From Lantana camara (taxonomy: Eukaryota > Streptophyta > Magnoliopsida > Lamiales > Verbenaceae), in assembly GCA_037501455.1 (NCBI GenBank), contig CM074862.1, forward strand, positions 79,076,501-79,140,500: a stretch of DNA of 64,000 nt, in the 5' to 3' direction. The position numbers and the translations under genes are program-made. This document shows positions 10,896 through 21,932 of this stretch, one piece after another. Numbering within the stretch: position 1 is the stretch's first letter; every line of letters begins with the position of its first letter. The notes below the pieces were generated by a model. It did no database searches. It was not told where the DNA came from and worked only from the letters and a program-made list of their open reading frames with translations.

Positions 10896-10963
10896 TTATC
10901 CTCAGGTTATGATTTGTTATCTCGATCTCGTTATCCTCCGGTTATGATTTGTTGTCTCGATCT
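10896..10963 (+). repeat. 33-base direct duplication at Tat-L/Athila-L border
   Basis: Positions 10896-10928 and 10931-10963 are the same 33 bases with two mismatches, lying just before the inferred boundary with Athila-L. Confidence 0.75.
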
Positions 10964-11255
10964 TTTGATACAGGTTAGGTATGGCTTGTTGAAGCTTTGA
11001 TGGAATGAGCGGACCAAGTTGTTGAGCTTAGTGTCGTCATTGAGGTCTATTTATCTTATTTACGTGTGCAATTGTGCTTGTGTTTGGTGTTGAATTGACG
11101 ATGAATCTTATATGATTACGCGTATGTGTTTTTGACTGGTGTACTATGATTTTGATGCAACAATTAAGTTAATTGTTGTTGAATTAACGTGAATAAACCT
11201 TAAGTTGTGGAAGTTGGGGGTCATTTTCGTGTGAATTGAGATTTTAGGATTTTTA

Positions 11256-11455
11256 GGGGACACCCCGTATCCCCAAGCTAGGCCAAATCGAGACCGTCGT
11301 GTCTCGGTACAGAAGATATGGCTAAAAAGGAGACACCATCGTGTCTCATGGGTAGTGTAAACTGAGATAACGTCGTGTCTCGGTACAGAAACTGGGGGGT
11401 GTTTGAGACACCGTCGTGCCTCCCGGATGGGCAAAACTTGGACACGGTTATGTCC
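11256..11455. repeat. Palindrome array upstream of Athila-L ORF1 leader
   Basis: About six imperfect palindromes of the type GAGACACCGTCGTGTCTC, at spacings of about 30-45 bases. The extended form AACTGAGA..GTGTCTC.GTACAGA also occurs in both Athila LTRs of the window. The array lies just upstream of the CT-rich leader exon of ORF1. Confidence 0.75.
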
Positions 11456-11509
11456 TACAAAATATTCTTACGTTTTGGGTGAGGCAAGTGCGTTTTGTAG
11501 TTTTTTTTC

Positions 11510-12138
11510 CTCCTTAGTAAAATCGAACCCTTTTTCCCCCAAAACACATATTACACATTCAGTTTCCCTCTCAAACCCATGACTTCCCCCTCCCTCTTGA
11601 AGAACACGAGAGCCATCACCACCACAGTTACAACTTCAAACGACGCCGTACCACCGTCTCCGGTGCGTTCCCGGCACACAAGAGCACTAGCCCTTGTTCT
11701 TTTAAGTTGGTAAGTTATCTCTCTCCTTAGTAGAGATTTTGGGCTAAATTCTTCTCGAACTTAAAATCTGAAACCCTAGGTTACAATTATTAAAATCTTA
11801 GATGAATTTTGGGTTATAAATTGGGAGAATTTTTGAGATATGGCAGGCTAGAGTCAGGGTGACTAATTAGAATTTATTTTGGCTTGAATTTGGTTGATAA
11901 TTACATAGAACCCTAGTCTCTTGCCTCTCCTTTTAGTAAGTCCGAATTTCCTAGATGTAGTGGTTGATTTATGCTTATATTATGCTAATGTAGGTGTGAG
12001 ATAGCATTGGTAGTGGATAGCTTGAACAGAACTTAGAAAAAACTCACACCCTAGTTATGCCCACAAGGTGTTCGATGAATTGTTTCTGTGAATTTTTCTT
12101 GATATATGCTTGCTTGGTTATTGTTTTGTGATTTGCAG
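11510..12138 (+). promoter_or_regulatory. Athila-L ORF1 leader exon and 429-base intron
   Basis: Positions 11510-11709 are C- and CT-rich like a plant 5' untranslated region. A donor, TTG/GTAAGTT, is at 11710, and an acceptor, ATTTGCAG, ends at 12138, five bases before the ORF1 ATG at 12144. Athila env-like or ORF1 products are thought to be made from spliced messages, which fits. Splice sites are predicted by eye only. Confidence 0.5.
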
Positions 12139-12143
12139 CTAAT

Positions 12144-13238
12144 ATGGGGAGAAACAAACGCCCTGGACCCAATGTAGCTTCTTCTTCTTCAGTACCCACG
12201 GGCTGCCAACCAAGGGATTCGGTAAATATCACTTCAGAGGGGTTAGGGAACCCTTATAATAGGAATCTAACTCGAAACATCATGCCAACACGGTTTTTCA
12301 AACAGGATATGTTGGAAAGATTGGGGGTTTGGGATGAAATAAAAGTGTTGTTTGATAACATTAGATGGATGCCCTTCCTAACTAAGTGGGCAGACACTTA
12401 TCCTGAGTTGGCCGCTGTGTTCTTCACTACTATGGCTTACGACCCAGTCGATAGGACGCTCATTTTTTCTTTCGGTGGTCGGGAGACTCATTCTTTGAGC
12501 AGGGATAGGATAAGGGAAATTTTACGATTCCTGGTTCATGCCACTCAATCTTTTCCAAAATGGGATAGAGCTGAAAGAGAAGTCGTGTGGAGATCCTTCC
12601 CTCTTCGTGAGGGTGTGCCGAACTACTCTACCAAGAACACTAACGATAGTTGTTTGGATTCGTTGGCTTGAAGAATCATTCATAGGATTTTGGCTGTGTG
12701 TTTTTGTGCCCGGCATGAGAGTGATAGTCACATTAATGTGATGGAATTAGGCATTATGTCTATGATGAAGAATGGCACAAAATTTCGTAGCATAAATGAA
12801 TTGCTCTGGAAGTTGAAAAAGGTAGCGGGGAGAGCTACGGGGACTATAGGCAATAACACTTATGTGACTTTATTTGCCCGAGAGGTTGGGTGGAGGCCTA
12901 GGGGTATGTTGCCAATGACCATGTATCCTTATCTTGATGAGCATCCCTTTTTGAATATGAATGTGGTCATCAAGTGGGAAATGGGCCGATTCAAGGAGCG
13001 GGCCTTGCCATGGTGGCCGATCAAGGATAGGGATAGGTTTACTCAGATGTATGCTTGGGGTGTTGTGCGATATGACGATCTTACTAATGAGCAGAAGGAG
13101 GCTATAACTCAGATTCCTGATTGGCAAGACCTTGAGTTTGAGGGACGTCGCCATGCCCCGTCGGTAGGTGATGATGATGAGGATACACCGACTTATGTGA
13201 CGAGTCTTCGCACGGGATTGGCTGACTTATGTGACTAG
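12144..13238 (+). pseudogene. Athila ORF1-like protein
   Basis: About 360 codons in one frame with a single in-frame TGA at 12669-12671. The text resembles the plant ATHILA ORF-1 family (PF03078): FFTTMAYDP, then the segment beginning RIIHRILAVCF after the stop, and a TYVTLFAREVGW block. The protein lies downstream of where pol should be, the place of the env-like gene in Athila elements. No signal peptide or membrane segment is visible. The C-terminus falls into short repeats of a DAR.DA pattern (13255-13330) with further stops. Function is unknown, and the copy cannot make the full protein unless the stop is read through. Confidence 0.65.
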
Positions 13239-14962
13239 GTTGGATGATTTGGAGACTCATGTGGATGCTAGGATTGATGCTTAGCAGACGCATATGGATG
13301 CTCGGATGGATGCATATCAGACTTATGTTGATGCACCGTTTGCGGGGTCTCTACACCTGATTTGATCAGTACTTCCGAGTCCCCCAGGATCCTTCCCAGC
13401 TGCCCCTCGAGCTTTGACTATGATTTCCTTGTTTTAGTTGCTTTCTTGACTTTTAATTTGGTTCTGTAATAACTATACTTGGATACTGTGCTACTTATTT
13501 CTTTGTTGTGTGTTATGCACTCCTTGAATCTTTTATGTTAATGTGCCCTTCTTTAACTTGAAATTTGTGCCTTGTGTTCTTACTTGATGGATGCATGTTG
13601 ATTGTCATTTTCCTTTGCACTTGATCCGTGTTTTCTAGTCATCTATTTCAGGTTTTGGAAGCTTTGCTAGCACGTTGCCGGGTCTACACTTGATAGGGGA
13701 GTTTTCTTGAGCTTTATCTTTTCTATTTTGCATGAGGACATTGCAAAGAATAAGTGGGGGGGAGGGGGGTTGATATAAGGAAAATTGTTATATTTGCATG
13801 ATGAGATGCTTGTGCTTGGGGGTGCGTATAATTTAAACTTGTGAATTGTGTAGGAATTGAGAAAATGTGAGAATTTTGAAAATTTTCCCCGTTTTGAACT
13901 TTTTCTTTGAGGTTTGATTGTTGAGCTTTTGCTAGAATGAGTTAGGCTATTTGAATTGATGAAAATTCGCATGGGATTGGATAATTTAGTGTGTTAGTAT
14001 GCCCTTCGACTTTGAGCACTTTTGAAAGCGATAATGTACTTTGCTTAGAAAGAATAATTGATGATTTTCAATTAAGTCTAAGAGTTGATTAGGGTGCATT
14101 TTAGTCCTATCGAGGCGAAATTTTGAGTTGATGAAAGACGACTAGGGAAGTGAAGTAGGTATTCGTTGTCGGAGGATATAAGCCTTCCTTTTAGCTGATT
14201 TTCACTAAAAAACGTGATCTTATTGACCCCTCTGAGCCTAATTGTTGTGCAACGATTTTTGTAGCCACATTATAAGCCAAATGCACAATAACGTATAACC
14301 TACCTTTATTAATTTTACACCAAGGCTTGCTCGTTTGATCTTATAGTGAGTATCTTTTGACCCCTTTTTATTATTCTTGGGATTGAATTTGAGAGATATG
14401 TAAAGAAAGAAAAAGAATGAGAGAAAGTGCGAAAAAAGAATATTAAAAAAAAGGGTAGTGAAAGAAAAGAGCAAAAAGAAAAGAAAAAGAAAAATTATGC
14501 ACAGTGTGAAATTGAAAGAGATTGGGTGTATACAAATATCTAAGTGTGGGGGTAGTTTAATGGCCAATTGAAAGTGTCGTGTTTTGTAAAGATTGAACAA
14601 TGTAAGCTTGGTAAGCAGTCACCTGATCCAAAGATTCCATAACCTTACCCAAAGCCTACATTACAATCTCGAAAGATCTGCCAATCCCGAGTCTTGAGTT
14701 AACTCCATTAGTGGAGATAGGTGTGAAGAGTGTATTCTGAAAGGATGATTGGAACTTAGGCAAAAATTGTGAATTTTTCATTCTAGTCTTTGTACATTGT
14801 TCCGTTCGAATTCATACACTACACAAGGGTATACTTTTTACATTATTGTTGATGATCTTGTGTTTATGAGTACTTGATTTGATAAGCTAGACTTGTATAG
14901 GCGAGGGTTTGATAAGGATGTGTTTTCATTATTTTTGAATTTCTCGAGGACGAGCAATCAAT
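13239..14962 (+). other. Athila-L 3' untranslated region with purine tracts
   Basis: No coding similarity. It contains two tracts resembling the true polypurine tract (13745-13769 and 14541-14555) and a long purine-rich run at about 14391-14500 of mixed A and G. Such 3' regions are usual for Athila elements. Confidence 0.6.
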
Positions 14963-14977
14963 AAGTGTGGGGGAGTT
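14963..14977 (+). promoter_or_regulatory. Polypurine tract of Athila-L
   Basis: AAGTGTGGGGGAGTT immediately precedes the TG start of the 3' LTR. It is the priming site for plus-strand cDNA and fixes the element as plus orientation. Confidence 0.8.
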
Positions 14978-16421
14978 TGTTGAGTGTATAATTTGCATGT
15001 TTTTAAGCTTTAAATTCAGATTATTTTGAGCCGTTTGATGCATTTTTGTGATTAATTTGCTCCATTTAGGTACTTAGTACGTTGGAGATTAAAACGGCAG
15101 AAAGATGCAAATTTGGAGATAATTGGCGAAATTTAGGAGACACTGTCGTGTCTCCCTAGGAGAAGAAACTGAGACACCGTCGTGTCTCAGTACAGAGAGT
15201 TAGCGAGGATGGGAGACACCGTCATGTCTCCAATGAAGAGGAATGCATGACACGGTCGTGTCATTTAAGAAAAGCATTGTAACGATTCTTCTTTACACGA
15301 CGGTGGCGAGGAATGAGAAGGAACGAGAGACGGTCGCGTCTCGTGTCGGCAGGGAAATTTTGGCTGCTGCTATTTATATACGCGTGAGTTTTCGTTTTGG
15401 GGGGGTTTGACTTTTTAAGAGTTCTAACCTAGCATAGAGAGTTCGAGATGGAGTTGGCTAAGGTGTTTCGGAGGGTTTCGAGAAGACTAGAGGATCAATT
15501 ACTTCAAATAATTTAGTTTAATTTCGGTTTTTATTTATAGTTTTCTTGATCAAACTAATTCCTCAATTGTTAGCTTTAATTCGTTTAGAAGTTTAGACTC
15601 GTTTTTCTGAATTTACGAATGTTTCTGAGTTTGGTTTTGAGAATTTGTTTTAACATGAAGACTTTAATTTCAATTAATGTAGTTTTCTTTAGTTTTTTGG
15701 ATTTTGAGTCAATTATGAGTAGCTAATTCCCCAGGGCTAAGGGAGTGATGATGAATGCATGCTAAGTGTTTGATATAATGCTTGAATGACTTGTGCTAAT
15801 TCTTAGTTGTGAAAACTTGGTTTAATTTAATTGCAACGGTCTGGCCAACCTTAGCATAATCTAGGATTACCTAAGTGTCGAAAGATTGATGGTAATTATG
15901 ATGTTTTCGTAACTAGTGGATTTATGGTTTAAAGAGATTTAACTTATAATCCATACAACTTGTAATTCTTATTCCATGCCGAGCCGCTAGAGTTTGATTT
16001 GCACTAGTCTTGATCATGTTGGTTTACTAGGTTATTGATGATTGTGAGAACAACGTTGAAATTAATTGAACGCTCGTTTATACCTTGAAAAAGGATAATA
16101 CGAATCTAATTGACTAGGTTATAGAATTGCACTGGTCAACCGAGTTTTATATTGAATCATGCATGCATAGTTATTACTCCCAGACCTAATTAGTTTATTG
16201 AGTTTAATCCACGTGTTTGAAATCAGTTAATTGTGTTTTATTCTAGTTAATTGTTCAATTTCGTTTTAGTAGATAAACGACCAACCTGAATTCGTCCGGT
16301 CTTTAGATTAGAAAGAGGTATTGAGTGGTGATTGATTTCCCTTCCCTGTGGGAACGATCCTATTGTGCTACGTGTATATTTTCAGTGTACACTTGCACGA
16401 TTGGTTTAACTTAAAATCACA
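14978..16421 (+). repeat. 3' LTR of Athila-L
   Basis: A 1444-bp repeat from TGTTGAGTGTATAATTTGC to AAAATCACA. It shares its layout with the Athila-R LTR at 35294-36823: an initial AT-rich part, a palindrome array (15136-15343), a TATA box (15371-15380, TATTTATATA followed by CGCG), a long middle part with CAAACTAATTCCTCAA, and a closing ATTCCCTTCCCTGTGG..ACGAT block. After its end the Tat-R antisense gene resumes. Confidence 0.85.
15136..15343. repeat. Palindrome array in Athila-L LTR
   Basis: Five imperfect palindromes of the form GAGACACCGTCGTGTCTC or GACACGGTCGTGTC, ending about 28 bases before the TATA box at 15371. Confidence 0.75.
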
Positions 16422-17890
16422 AGAGTAAGGGCTCCTGAGGGTGAAGATTTTGGAGTCCCTCGAGCGTGGGTTATTCATGGAGATGGGCCCCTCGTGAAAT
16501 CCCACTTAGAGTCTGCCCTTTCCGTGAACTGGGCCCAGAACCTGGCCCTCTTGATGAAGAATGAGGGTTGGCTTATTTCAGCCAAAGACTTGATGGATGA
16601 CGAGGAGGTGTTATTCCTCCGTGGGCTTGTAAACCCTCCTGAGATGGTCGCTAATACTCCCGAGCGGAATTTGGAGAGAGACGTTTAGAATCTAGGATAC
16701 TAACTTTTAGATAGGAATGCTAACTCCACCCCTCGAACCTTCTAGGAGTTAACTAATACTTGTTTTCTTTCTTTGGCAGGTGTCAGCATCCTGATCGCAG
16801 GGGGAAACATGGCCAACGTGGCTCAGATGTTGGGCGCTCGAAGGAATCAAAGATGCCCCAATAACAGTAGCCTCAACAACAGCAGGAACAACAACAGCAA
16901 CAACCACAACAACAACAACACAACAACAAAGGCCAGACCGCTCGAGCGGTGGCCGAGGAGACGGCCTTGGGGCTGGCCATGGTGAAAGTTCAAGTACCCC
17001 TGGCCAGGGTCGAGGGGAAGGCCGAGGGGCCACCCCTGATAACAGGATTGTCCCCCACCAGGTGGGAAGCAGCCTCTTCAAATTGCTCCCAATGAGCATC
17101 AAGGGCAACACATGGGTGTTGTCATTCGTGAGATTCCAAAAGGTCAAACCCTACTTCCAGGAAGAGAAAGAGATTGCCAGACTCCGTTCCTGTAACAGGG
17201 AAAGGCAAGGTCGTCTTGGTGGGCGAGCCTGGCGATGGAGAGACTTCCTCCTCCGAGGGGGAAAGAATTTGGGCTTTCGAGCGCCAGGGTGATCAATTGT
17301 ACCGGCGCCCTTCCTCCTCAGGTCCCATCCTCTTGAGGGACAGGAAAACTGCTCGGACCTTGGCGCAGAGCGTATTCCAACGAGTGCAATTGTCTGGGGA
17401 CCACAGGGAGTTGTTCTCTCAAAGTACCAACCATCTGATAGATGATATCTGCTTCTCCATCATTGGGGTAAATACTATGTTTTGTTTACACGCATCTTTT
17501 TTATTTACTATCCTTTTTTTTTCCTTCATGAAGGTTCCCCTGAGTGTTGGTGCGGATTTCTTTCAGGCGTTGTTGCTGAGGGTGATGAATTTGGGGCGAT
17601 ACTTGATGACCTTTACCGAGCGTAAAGCAAAATACAAGAAGATGGCCGGGTTTGGCCACCCCGCTTAACTCCAGGAAGAAAATGATCTATTGAGGGCCCA
17701 GTACGAGTCCCTCGAGACCTAATTTGCTAAAGTCAAGCAAGAACTAGACAAAAATGAGGAGGCCTGCAAGAAACTCCATGCCAGGCTAACCCAAGCCCAG
17801 AACGATAATGCAGAGATAGCTGAAAATCTAGAGGAGAGGAACCAGCAACTGAATAATGCTCGGAAGGAGGCTACTGAGGCCAAAAAGAAA
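16422..17890 (+). pseudogene. Tat-R antisense gene, 3' part
   Basis: Runs opposite to Tat-R pol. A first exon (16422-16680) contains KNEGWLISAKDLMDDEEVLF. An intron, GT at 16681 to GGCAG at 16781, leads to a second exon with an Asn/Gln-rich CAA-repeat stretch (16862-16925) and the block ICFSIIG. A 66-base intron (17468-17533) follows, then VPLSVGADFFQ and a long charged coiled-coil (about 17665-17885). Stops occur near 17667 and 17720. The layout matches the Tat-L antisense gene: acidic middle, FFQ-type block, coiled-coil C-terminus. The N-terminal half was lost with the left part of Athila-L. Confidence 0.55.
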
Positions 17891-18064
17891 ACAATTCAAA
17901 ATAATTTTTCACGAATTTTCAAGAAACGGTTTTGATCTGACAGATTTGTATTTCGAACAAAAAACTAAGAATACATAACTATCATCCAAATTCAAGAATT
18001 TTCTATCAAAATTCAAAACAGTAATGTTTCGAAACGAAAGTTGGAAGGTGGCTTTGATACCACT
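17891..18064 (-). mobile_element. Copia-3 leader remnant
   Basis: About 170 bases of Copia leader follow the Copia-3 LTR on the minus strand, then Tat-R sequence begins. A primer binding site, TGGTATCAAAGCC, one mismatch from the standard, is at 18050-18062. All coding parts and the other LTR of Copia-3 are gone. Confidence 0.7.
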
Positions 18065-20223
18065 TGTTAGAAAACAGCAGAGTTAAAGTAGCGGAAGTTT
18101 AAAAATCTTTCCAAAAGGGATCGTGATCTTGCAATGTTCATTTCAAAACTTGTGGGATTTCAAGAAACTTATAATAATTGAAGCTTTCTTGAAACGTTTT
18201 GAGCCGCCCTCAAACGTTCTTCAAGCGGCATGAATCCCCATTTCTTCAATGATTCTTTCTTCGAGATTCCAAAGTAGAAATCCCCTAGAGTATTAATCCA
18301 CACCAACCTAGATTCAAATTATGTTAGTGAGTATGCTAGTACTATAACATGCATATTAAAGAAACATGAAACGAGAAAAGAGAGCAAGAGAATTATCCCC
18401 AAAATTCCATGAAGGTTGGACGTGATCTCCAATTCACGTGTAAACCCTAATTTTCGAATCTCATGCCCCTTTTATAGGGTTTGGTTCAAACCCCTTAGGT
18501 TTTGTAGGAGATGGTCTGCTACTTTGACTTGTCTTCTATTTTTTCTTTCTCTCCAAGTAAAATAATATTTCTCTAAAATAAGATATTTATTTTATAGAAA
18601 AAGAGCTCCTAACTAATTTAGGAATATTTAATTATTCTAGCAATAATTAAATATCTTATCCTAATAATATTTATTCTAATCATATTAGATTTAATACTTT
18701 ACTAGAATAATAAAATAGAAGATATTTATTTATTTCTTTATTCTAATCACATTAGAACAAGCAAATAATTAAATACTTAGAATTAATTCTCCAATTAATC
18801 CTTTCAAGGGCTTTAGAATTAATTCACTAATTAATTCTAACGGGCTAAAATTAATTCTCCAATTAATTTTATTTGGCTATTTAATTAATTCTCCAATTAA
18901 TTATATTTAGGGATTTATAATTAATTCTCGAATTAATTATATTTGGGCTTTATAATTAATTCTCCAATTCATTATATTTGGATTTAATAATTAATTCTCC
19001 AATTAATTAACACATGATCCAATTCTGTAATTGGAGTCACGCGTCCAACCACGCTCTCAACTCCCACATGTGTACCATATAGGTATGGTCTCGTTTCGAT
19101 CAATTATTTGATATTTCTAACAATACCCTTTGAACCCGGTATTTGTGTGTGACCCTCTAGGTTCAATTTCAGTTAGCAGTGAGTCTAATTAATTAATACA
19201 CTTTATTAATTAATTACCTCACAGATCACACGACCATAGTCTAGCAACAGGTGTGTGACCCCTACCCGAAATGTGAATGTATATTCGAAAGAACCTTTCA
19301 GTCAATGACATCATGTGGGATACGATCCTCCTACCATCCTATCTCTCGACTAAGATCTAGGGCATGGGAATATAGAGAACCCTAATAATCTTAATCTTAA
19401 AACAAAGTTCCCTTCATATTCCATTTGATCTCAATCCAAGAAAACCCCATTTTCTTGATGTCTTGATCCAACCACCTTGCGCAAGGATTTTAAGATGGAA
19501 CATGAATGACTTGTGTAATAAGAGATCATCTTGCCTACAACAAGTGTAGGTCCTTTATTGATTCCAACAATTCTCATATGCCACTTGTGTAATCCCATCA
19601 TAGGCCGTGGTTCAGGTGTCTATATGGCGACACCCTTTTGAGCCTATATCAAAGATTACAGAGTTAGCTCATATGAGATAATGTGGAATCTCAAGTCTAA
19701 GGATTAATTCCTCACGTCATTGACATGTGAGATATTTCCTAATCTGGAAGTTCTAGTAAAGTTCTTTCCCATTTAGGAATCTTCTCACGCGGGGCACTCT
19801 CAGTAAACTTGTTCTTACAACAAGCATCCTTGTATATTGTGTACGCATTAACTTATGCACTTTACACCCTATGAAACAGGATGACCCTTCTTAAGGACAC
19901 AACTACACAAGCAAGTCTCAACAGAGGCAAAGTCGACACTCCTACTGTCTGTTGGCCTCATTGACTTGGAGAAGTTTCTAATCCTTGCCTATGGAGTTAA
20001 GAACTTGTTTCATGTGTCATTCCCATAATGACAAAGTTCTTAACGGCCTCATCAGATTAGGGGAGTTCTAGACATGCACACGTAATGGAAACACTTAAAA
20101 CACGTAATGGCACATAAGAAGTGTTCGCCTGTGATTACAATCATTCGTATATTATTCAAAGATTGTCTGTGATATAGGGAAAGTCCCAAAGCATAACAGC
20201 TTTCTAGGGCACTATTCCCAACA
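18065..20223 (-). repeat. 5' LTR of Copia-3
   Basis: A 2159-bp repeat, TG...CA, with the same TGTTGGGAATAGTGCCCTAGAAAG beginning (minus strand) and the same blocks as the Copia-1 and Copia-2 LTRs, including CTAGCAACAGGTGT and GACACCCTTT. It is longer because of a tandem expansion at 18786-19010, and has diverged noticeably. It lies 25 bases beyond the Tat-R pol stop codon. Confidence 0.85.
18786..19010. repeat. AATTAATTCTCCAATTAATT tandem repeats
   Basis: Six to seven degenerate units of about 37 bases around TTAATTCTCCAATTAATTATATTTGG. Each unit is itself nearly palindromic (AATTAATT on both sides). Absent from the two other Copia LTRs. Confidence 0.75.
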
Positions 20224-20248
20224 TTTTCAATGTTCGTTCTTATACAAC

Positions 20249-21253
20249 CTAAACATAAAACCTTCTGAGATTGCAAGTATTCTACGGTCGAGAGAGACAC
20301 TCGCCTTGAAGCGTTTCAAGCATGTAAGTGTTATTGGCCCTCACCTGGGTAACCTTGAATGGCCTTTCCCAGTGTGGGTCTAGTTTGCCTACATATCTTG
20401 ATAGTTCAACTTTCTTTAAAGCCAAATCTTTTAACTGGAAGGTTCTCTCCTTAACACGCTTGTTGTACTGGCGAGCTACTGAGGCTTTGTATTTATGGAT
20501 ACGCGCCCAAGCATTGTCTCTCTCATTTCTTTCAACAGATCCAGCTCAAGCGCACGACTCCCCTCGTTGGTTTCAGGCTCGAAGTATGCAACGCGTGCAG
20601 ATTCTTGTGCAATTTCCGTAGGAACCATGGCTTCTGAACCATACACAAGGGAATAGGGGGTCTCTCCTATGGCAGCTCGAGGGGTTGTGCGATAGGCCCA
20701 TAAGGCTCCTTGTAGCTCTTCAGCCCATTCTCCTTTCTTACTCTCGAGCATTATTTTCAAATGCTGCAGGATAATCCTATTAGTAACTTCCGCCTGACCA
20801 TTAGCTTGTGGATACCCTACGAATGTAAAGTGTTATTCAATCCCCAGTTCCGAGCACCACTCGCAGGTGTCAGCAATAATAAATTGAGACCCATTATCTG
20901 ACACTAGCACTCTGGGGATGCCATATCTGCAAATAATATTTTTCTAGATGAAGTCTCTAATGACGCAAAAGGTGATCTTGGCGACCGTTTCTGCCTCAGC
21001 CCATTTTGTGAAGTAATCCACTGCCAGGATAACAAATTTCTTCTGTCCTACTGCAATTGGTAATGGCCCAACGATATCAATGCCCTATTGATCAAAAGTC
21101 GACGCAATATCTATAGGAGTCATCTGAGCTGCAGGTAACTGTGGAATGCTAGAATGGAACAGGCACTTGGGACATTTTTTAGAGAAAACAATTACATCTT
21201 GTAGGACTGTGGGCCAATAGAAGCCACTCCTTAACACCTTCTTGGCGAGGACA
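20249..21253 (-). pseudogene. Tat-R integrase, core and C-terminal parts
   Basis: Begins at the solo LTR break with the zinc-finger half LAKKVLRSGFYWPT and CPKCLFHS, continues through the catalytic core (VLVSDNGSQF-like text about 20880-20905 with substitutions), then WAYRTTPRAAIGETPYSLVYGSEA, and ends in a degenerate C-terminal domain whose last codons end at 20249. Frameshifts near 21085 and 20480 and several stops make it non-functional. The first half of the zinc finger lies at 26640-26700 on the far side of the inserted LTR. Confidence 0.75.
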
Positions 21254-21932
21254 TGTGACAACCTGACTCCTCGACCGTACAGGTACGAACGCCACACGTG
21301 TGAATTTTGAGATTTAGGATTTATTTAACTCCTTTTTTTTTTGTTTTAATAGTGCTACTTAATTTATTTTAATTTGAATACTTGTGATTTATGTGATTTA
21401 AAATTCTAACTTTGTGAATTTAATTTCGTGAGTTGTGTATTTTATTTCCCGAGCATGATTTATATGTTCAATTATTCCTAATTTGAGAATCATATGCCTA
21501 ATTGATCTTAATTGCAACATTTTGAATTTTGTGGACTTAATTGATAAATTAATAAGGACCTATTTGTGATATTTATAAATTGTGAACTTGATTGCATTAA
21601 TTTAAATTTGTCAAGGACTTAAGTGCAAATTTTCTTTTCTCTTTCCCTTTGTCACGATATAACACATATACACATATACATACACATTTCTTCTTCATTT
21701 TCTTCACTTTCATACACAAAAATAAAAGCACAAGAACTTCATCTCTCTCTCTCTCTCCTCCATCTCGGTCCACAAGACAACCAAGGAAGCCAAGGAATTC
21801 TTCCATTTCACCAAGAAATCCAAGCTCCAAACTTCTTTCTCTCCATTCTCTTCTTCTTTTCCATCTAATATGTTAGGGCTTATGAATTCCATGACATGTT
21901 TTGAAGTATTTATTATGATCTTGAGTTGGTTT

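Larger units (their letters stand above)
10060..10966 (+). mobile_element. Tat-L 3' end, probably including part of its 3' LTR
   Basis: A purine tract, AATTTGGGGGG, at about 10093 could be the polypurine tract preceding the 3' LTR. The sequence beyond contains a 103-base tandem array and then unique sequence to about 10966, where Athila-type sequence begins. There is no second LTR to compare with and no clear TG...CA ends, so the LTR limits are not fixed and the right part appears to be lost. Confidence 0.35.
10967..16421 (+). mobile_element. Athila-L, 5'-truncated Athila-type element
   Basis: Contains, in plus orientation, a leader with intron, the ORF1 gene, a long 3' untranslated region, a polypurine tract and a 3' LTR ending cleanly in CA at 16421. 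Gag, protease, RT, integrase and the 5' LTR are absent, and no duplication matching AGAGT (16422-16426) is seen at the left. The left part was therefore deleted after insertion into the Tat-R antisense gene. The left boundary is approximate. Confidence 0.7.

Noticed and set aside
16860..16985. Separate Asn-rich protein gene
   Set aside because: The Asn run is a CAA repeat read in one frame inside the Tat-R antisense gene; other frames give Gln runs.
20328..20621. Plus-strand 97-codon frame
   Set aside because: It is the reverse of the Tat-R integrase C-terminus, which has recognisable motifs on the minus strand.
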